Assembly (NCBI RefSeq): GCF_964355755.1 | Contig: NC_092672.1 | Span: forward strand, 11,774,501-11,838,500 | Origin: Antedon mediterranea | Taxonomy: Eukaryota; Echinodermata; Crinoidea; Comatulida; Antedonidae | DNA length: 64,000 bases | Direction of reading: 5' to 3' | Shown here: positions 57,509 through 64,000 of the stretch, in pieces | How positions within the stretch are numbered: position 1 is the first letter of the stretch | How the letters are laid out: each line of letters opens with the position of its first letter | The notes under the pieces: generated by a model | Database searches by the model: none | Told to the model about the DNA's origin: nothing | What the model saw: the letters and a program-made list of their open reading frames with translations, nothing else | Translations under genes and position numbers: made by a program

Positions 57509-57751
57509 TAGTCTCTATAGTTCACTATGTCGGGTGGTCGGTCTGTCGGTCTGTCGATTTAATGAAATCACGTTTGTAATCATATCTTCACAACCATGAA
57601 TCACAATTAAATAAAATTTGGTACTCATAAATTTCAGGGCATAAATCATCATATGGCAATACAATTACGTGCGTAGCGCATGTAACACATGCGTACGTGC
57701 GCTTAAAATGTTCAACATTTATTTGACTGCAGCCCTCTATATGGCCTTGTT
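57509..57751 (-). mobile_element. CCGA-tract dispersed element, inverted copy with interior
   Basis: TAGTTCACTATGTCGGGTGG starts the copy. TTTGTAATCATATCTTCACA, AGGGCATAAATCATCATATG and GCGTAGCGCATGTAACACAT are the reverse complement of the 40.5-kb copy's interior. TTTGACTGCAGCCCTCTATA and TGGCCTTGTT close it. This confirms that the interior belongs to the element. Confidence 0.7.
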
Positions 57752-59160
57752 ATATATATTTATCATATAAACATATATGCTTCAATTCAATACTCTTTTA
57801 TCGTGTGTCTTTATATAGTGTTTACATTATTTGGATAGTCGTTTAAAGACGAAAACATCGCAACATATGCCCATATATGATTTTTATTAAAAATGCAGTT
57901 CGTGGCCTTAAAAATTTAAAAAACCGACAAATAAATGTAGATATTGCGTCTTTAGAGTCAAAGGACAATTGTAATTACCAAAGCTATAACATCTTTCTCC
58001 CCTCTACATACACCCGGTAACGTTTGATTTAGTTTGCAAGTATTCTACACTTGTCACTGCTTCTCGAGAACATTTTCTCGAGAGTTACCGTACAGCGAGT
58101 TACATTTTATTGACATGTTAATTATTTATACGATGTATTTTATGATTTTTTGTACGAGAGTTAAAAATTAATTACAAACTGAACAAATGGCATTTATTAC
58201 TATGAATTATTCGTAATCATTGATCGTAGGCCCAATTATGATATCTTAGTTATTGAAGCGGTGTTCTCTATAATTCTGCTTTATTATGAAGGTAATTAAA
58301 AACGTAATATTGAACTAACTATATTCTTGAGCTAATAAATGCGTTACACTGATATTAGAAAAGATTAGAAAAAAACAAGACACAATACCCTGGATGGCAA
58401 GAAAATAAGGAATAGGCGCGCAAGTATCAAGACGTAAAGCCAGATTTGTATTAGTCCTGATTTCTAATTGTTTGCGCATTTCAGTTTAAAACAAGAATAT
58501 GCAACTATTACGTATGTGCATAAGACAACGATAGATTACTAGTGGAAAAGCGGCTGTTTTTACTTTCAGTTTTCATGCATGCGTAATATAGCCTATATGA
58601 CGCAAGTAGTAAGTTGGATCTAAGACCTATTTTATGCGTTTAGCAAAAATTACGTTGTTGTACTTTCAACAGGATAGGTGTGTTATGAACAGTTAAAAAA
58701 TAACAATAGTCTAATGATAAAGTATTGGTACAATCATGTTAGTGCTGCAGTCAGATGCTTTTTTGCCCATAACCACCGTGAAATGTTTTCTATTATTTTA
58801 GGTATGGATTTTATTGTTGAAACATACCATCAAAAGGAAGAAGTTTTTACTATATGACTCAGCCATTATTGGTAAAGATAATAATAACACAAAACGTAAA
58901 AAAAAAATGACCATGTAATTTTCAATAAAAGCATTTAATACCTATCTATTAAGCTTAATTACACCTTGCAGTATTATAATCATGCAAATACATTATGAAA
59001 TAATATATGTCCTTTATAGCGATTAAATTACGTAAGAAATAATTATTTCACGGTATTCGAATTAGGCAAACATAATATGTTTAATATTATTATTAGATGG
59101 TGTTTAATTGTGTGAAAATAAAGAAAAACAAGGACGTTTGGTATACCCAATCAGACATGG
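57752..59160. other. Non-coding stretch without recognised genes
   Basis: AT-rich; a small hairpin (TCTCGAGAACATTTTCTCGA) lies near 58062. No exon or element is supported. Confidence 0.35.
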
Positions 59161-59175
59161 CTCAAGGCTATTATA

Positions 59176-59410
59176 AGGTAAAGGTGAGTCCCGTGTTCTC
59201 TGAACGTAGGGGAATGAGCTGTTAGGAGCTCATTGTACTAAGCCTCGGAATTATGTGGTAGGGTGGCCAGTTCCTTTCCACGCCGCCTTTTTTCTCCCTA
59301 GTATTTTCAACCAGGTACTCATTTACAGCTGAGTGGACTGGGAGTTGTCGGGAATTGAACCCGGGTCTATCTGTATGACAGTCAAGTGTCCTAACCACTC
59401 GGCTATCCAA
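59176..59410 (-). mobile_element. Young full-length tRNA-derived SINE with 15-bp target duplication
   Basis: Identical 15-base direct repeats CTCAAGGCTATTATA flank it at 59161-59175 and 59411-59425. On the minus strand the element starts TTGGATAGCCGAGTGGTTAG (A-box region), has CCCGGGTTCAATTCCCGAC (B-box in a T-arm stem) and then the body words GTCCACTCAGCTGTAAATGA, GTACCTGG and ACAGCTCATTCCCCTACG. It ends in a short TTTACCTT tail. GCTGTAAATGAGTACCTGG-type words occur in widely distributed invertebrate SINEs as I recall. The perfect duplication marks it as recent. Confidence 0.85.
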
Positions 59411-59425
59411 CTCAAGGCTATTATA

Positions 59426-62400
59426 CCATTTAATATTTAGGGACATCATTATTTTATAGACCTATTATATAGTATTTATATGGATTGGCATACTTTAAGC
59501 AAATAAATCAATACATAAGCTGTTTCCTCTTTTATACCCATTAACCACCACTTTTATATTCACTAAAGATATAATTTTTATGAACAATAAGTTTACATCT
59601 TTATTCTAATCGTACATACTTAAGATATATACGATATACCTCCCAACGGTTCTAGGGTGGTTTTTCCTCGTACAGTCCTTCCCATTTCCCACTAGGCCGT
59701 TTTCTACTAGGACATTTCACATTAATACAGGAGGTAAAGGTTTGAGTGGGTGGATTTCTAGTGGAAACAAGCTTTCTAGTCATCCGAACTGCTGTTACTG
59801 AGATTACAATCCGTGTTAAGTTATATATAATTTGATGTACGGCAGTTTTTCACAGACAATACATTCAATAACAACGTTTTTGAGAAGAATCAATGTGTAG
59901 GGCGCACTCTACAGTTAAGCTTCAATGTTTTTCTCTGAGATGGTGTCGTTTTTTTTAGCACACTAATGATTCTTTTTATATGTACTGTTTTCCAGCTATG
60001 AAACTTCAAATTAAATCGGACAATATTTGAGTGAAGGATTGAACTTTCAGGCTTAAAATTTTTTAACATGATGATGTAATGAATACAAAATAGTCATTAT
60101 TTCAAAACCTATTTTAATAAATGTGACGCTTCGTCTTTGATATAAGTCGAAGGCTGGACTAGGCGAAAAGGTGGATCGGATTTTGGTTGTGGAGCACAGC
60201 AGTTTTAAAGGGCAAACTCTTCGGTATGGGTTTCAGTCGCACATTAGTTGTTTATCGCGTCGTACAAACAGCATTCGGCAACATAGCTAACAAATAATAA
60301 CATCGACATGTGATACGAACCAACCAATCAAATTGAAAATGTTATGATCATGTATTTATTAAGTGCTTGGTGTTCCAATGCTGTTAGTGGTGGCGTGAAT
60401 TACACGCGTCACACTGTAGAACGAACACCAACAACGTATGTATAATGTATCGTATACAAAATAAAAACTTGTAAGTCATTTGTGACAATTGTGAATTGCA
60501 CTGCCATTCATTTATACACTTGACACAATGACAATACTAATTGATCAATGTCTATACATTTATAATATTTACCTTAACATGTATTGCAAAACATTCATCG
60601 ATGCATTCTCTCCAACTAGTCGTTAATGAAACAAGGTACGTCAGTATTTTTCATAAATAAACCGACATCACTTTGAATTAGTTTTCATTTAAATGTGATA
60701 TGTCATTAATTCATCTTTTAGGCATATGCCTAATTTAATTTCAATGGTAAAGTGAATTAGTGTTCATTTTTCAAGTAAATTTGTTAGGACCTATTTTAAA
60801 GAGAACGAACGAGGATATATTTAGTAAGCGAACTCGATGCATGCTAAATGGGAAACTACATTTCTAATTTCATCTGAATATTCCAGTTCATTGGTCAAAT
60901 CTACAGACTCACACACACAAAAAACAACTTTGAAATAAAATTGTGTAACAAACGTGTTACATAAATGCTTTGAACGTTTTATGCCAAATAGTACATGTTG
61001 TACAGTATCATAAACTTCAACATGGATTATACGATATGATCTAATAAAGAAAGAACTGTCTTAACAACAAAGACCTCGTGAATGTTATTATTTAAAGTAT
61101 GGCAGTTTAAACGTATGGATTGTTATCGTTGATGCTTATAACTAACTATTTTAAAAGTGTTTTGATTTTTGTTTACAGTAGGCCTATGTTGTGTATAAAA
61201 ATATTACCACATGTGTCTGTTGGGTGTGTGTTTTGCTTAATTTCAATATGTGTTTAATGACACCAGATGTCAGGCTATTAAATACATTTACATTATTGAT
61301 TACTAAGAGTTGATATGGAAAAAATCGCAACTTATCGATTTGATGTATTGAACCTGTCATTGGATGCGAAGAATAAATCAAGTATTTACAATAACAATAA
61401 AAAGGGCTATTAATATATATTATTTTACATAATGGTGAGTCAAAAAAGTTTTTCTGTACCTTTATTTAAAAGAATTATGTAAATTATCTAGCCTAAAATG
61501 AAAGTATTCGTATAAAATTGTCAAATCAGAGCATAGATTAAACACATTTTTGGAATGTTTATTCTTTCTTCGTTTCCTGACGAATTCCGATCGTTATAAT
61601 TCTTACATGATGTGGAGGCAATGATACACCATGCCGATGTGTTAAAGATAAAATTAAGCATAGACCTATAACTGTATGTCTCATTTTTTTAATGCAGTCA
61701 GTCACACCCAAGGTAGATTCGGAAACAAAATCGCTATTACCATTTTTGATTTAGGATTTTTGTTTTATATTGTTTGTTATATATTTGTATTATATAATGA
61801 TGTATTTTATGATTTTATTAAAAAGGGTCCATGATATCAGATTCACTGGGCAAAACTGGAAATTACACTTTTTAATGATGATTAAAATAATAAATGGCAT
61901 GTAAGATTGGGAATACACTATGGTTAAACGATTGATGCATTATCTCGCTGTATATTTCTTGTGCTGTCTATATAATGTGTATGTGTATTCATAATTTATC
62001 AATCCATACATTAATAAGTGCGTGTTTGTGATTGCTGTTGATCAGGTAAGTAGTAAGTCCATGCGTCTTAGAATATCGTATGTCAACATCGTAATATTTT
62101 GAATAATACATCATAACGATTTATAGCCATCGTAAAAATTCTTTCAAAAGTACGCCTTGAGACAATCAATTACAAGGGAATTATCTTCTAGTCAATCAGC
62201 CAATGTTTCAAACAAAAGAAAATCGAACTTAGTCGCCGAGCATCGGCCATCTTTGATAATATTTTTTCTGACGTCACGTAACGAATCCTTCGTAAGAGCA
62301 GTTAAGTATAAAATAACAATAATTATTTTGCGTGACTATAAGACAACAAAGACAATAAATTACCTTTAAGTATGCATGTGTTTTTGTATGTATGATTATT

Positions 62401-63394
62401 GATTCTTGTTATGTTTCTGCTTCGTATCATAGCTACTGTTGTATTAGTACAAATGGTGTGTAATAGGCATAGCTGTTATATTCCAGATTCTTAACACCAT
62501 TGTGAATAGAGATACGTCTGCAGATACAAGTCACGACGTCAATGTCCATATTGTCACGTACATCACCTGCGTTTTACCAACAAAATCCCAATCATTTGGT
62601 CTCTGTACATATGATAAGGGTTTAAAGGGCATCGGTGTTTTTAAATTACCTAAGATATACATAATGCAACCACATTAAATCCCTTTAGTTCCCCTTTTTG
62701 GCATGCACTGCTTTGATATGGCATAGGCCAAAGATTAATATCCAGAATAGTCATTCCGTATAGGCAGTACGTAAAAATGACAATGTACAATTATAGATTA
62801 AAGTATCATAATAATTATTATTAATGTATATCGGCTGACATTATAATAAGTTAATCTGTGCGAAATTAACAGTAAAAATAGTTTGTTTATGCAGATTAAG
62901 GTTTCTTTTCATAAACTGTTGTGCTATACGAATTGGCTACTCACGTAATCTAGTATAACAGATGTGTACAAAAACCACCCGACCAACAAATATTTACTGT
63001 GTTAAAATCAGTTTTCTGACCCAAAGAATTTTTTTTATTAACACCAGATATGTAATTTCTTTAAGCCGTTAATGACGTCGAGGATTAGCGTTAAGGTCAG
63101 GCCAGTTACAGAGAGCGTCAGAAGCTAATAATTGGAAAAAGATAAAACGTTTTTACTTATCAACATCTTCCCAAATAATTATCAATTTTGTGTGTGATCT
63201 GCCCATCTTTCTCCATTGAGGCCATGTACATTATGCTTGAAATTAAACGGGCCTACTATTGCAGCAAGGTTGTCTTACGCAACTCTTAATGAACTTTTCT
63301 TTATATGAATACGATTTTTCCTTATAATTGTATTTCTCCTTCTCAACATTAATATCATAATGTCCGATAATAAATTGACTTACAATACAGTATG
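59426..63394. other. Non-coding stretch without recognised genes
   Basis: No exon is supported. The balanced-composition patch near 60120-60320 and the 70-codon frame at 62157-62369 carry no recognisable domain. Around 59685-59770 CCCACTAGG and CTAGTGGAAAC face each other, possibly a decayed MITE. Confidence 0.35.
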
Positions 63395-64000
63395 GACACA
63401 TTTTCTGTAAATTCTTTCACTTAAACCTTAAGGTGTCAGCGTAAAGCATATTATCATTAACTAATATATTAGTACAGTAGGCCTATGATAATTTTTTTGT
63501 AAATACTTTGAATTAAACCAGTTTTGACAGAACACACAAGTGTCATTGTCATGAATATATATACCATTAACTAATTGTAATATATGTTAGTTTTCTGTAA
63601 ATGCTTTGAATTAAACATGTTTGACCGAATTACACCCAAGTATCAGTGTAATTAAAATGATTAATACTAAATGTAGGCCCTATGTATAGTCAGTATGTTC
63701 ATTATGTGTAAACATTTTGAATTAAACTTGTTTGACCGAACATTCAAGTATCAGTGTCATAAACATTATCATTGACTGTACTCATCAGTATGTTCATTTT
63801 CTGTAAAAACTTTGAATTAAACTTGTTTGACCGAACATTCAAGTGTCAGTGTCATAAACATTATCATTGACTGTACTCATCAGTATGTTCATTATCTGTA
63901 AACATTTTGAATAAAACTTGTTTGACCGAACATTAAAGTGTCAGTGTCATAAACATTATCATTGACTGTACTCATCAGTATGTTCATTTTCTGTAAACAT
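63395..64000. repeat. Satellite array, 95-bp unit, edge running off the window
   Basis: Units share TTCTGTAAA, TTTGAATTAAACTTGTTTGA, CCGAACATTCAAGTGTCAGT and GTCATAAACATTATCATTGA with CTGTACTCATCAGTATGTTC. The phase word AAGT(G/A)TCA falls at about 63538, 63638, 63746, 63841 and 63936. The last spacings are exactly 95 bases; earlier ones are about 100 and 108, with more mismatches. The array continues beyond 64000. Confidence 0.88.

Overview
The window is AT-rich animal nuclear DNA (GC roughly one third by eye). It has long non-coding stretches, dense short interspersed repeats, tRNA-derived SINEs, hairpin MITEs and fragments of LINE and Penelope-like elements. Nothing looks bacterial: the reliable proteins are immunoglobulin-superfamily type I membrane proteins, one start sits behind a spliceosomal 3' splice site, and there are no operons. 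The repeat types and the very frequent palindrome TAGGCCTA suggest a marine invertebrate deuterostome, perhaps an echinoderm. That assignment is inference; no marker gene here fixes the species.

Only two protein-coding genes are convincing, both on the + strand about 28 kb apart. Gene 1 (4250-5590) and gene 2 (33481-34821) each encode 446 residues in one uninterrupted coding exon. Both have a signal peptide, three Ig-like domains, one transmembrane helix and a cytoplasmic tail of about 80 residues. The ectodomains have diverged. The tails share three blocks (QPx[IV]YFExxDRVLxxP, RS[IL]xVQVPxD[IL]E and VYxEI), the last resembling an ITIM or Src-family SH2 site. They are paralogous receptors whose intracellular output appears conserved while the outside varies, and they are the most interesting biology in the window.

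Layout. 1-4.2 kb: upstream region with diverged direct and inverted repeats and one copy of a roughly 300-bp dispersed family (R1). 4.2-5.6 kb: gene 1. 5.6-33.4 kb: gene-free DNA with a SINE family carrying a (TA)n tail (about 6.7, 25.4-26.1 and 31.7 kb), TTAA-flanked MITEs (12.7 and 16.6 kb), hairpin MITEs (22.4 and 30.5 kb), LINE 3' ends (11.7 and 30.8 kb), a decayed LINE reverse transcriptase C-terminus (26.2-26.8 kb), a tRNA-Leu-like SINE (26.8-27.1 kb) and a Penelope-like fragment with ~155-bp inverted arms and a hammerhead-ribozyme-like core (31.5-32.2 kb). 33.5-34.9 kb: gene 2 with a close poly(A) signal. 35-64 kb: gene-free, with more MITEs, a family carrying CCGA-type tetranucleotide tracts (five well-preserved copies plus one truncated end), an inverted duplication with arms of about 0.65-0.8 kb (48.5-51.8 kb), a young SINE with a perfect 15-bp target duplication (59.2-59.4 kb) and a 95-bp satellite array running off the right end.

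Most other open frames are chance or repeat-derived and are not annotated as genes.
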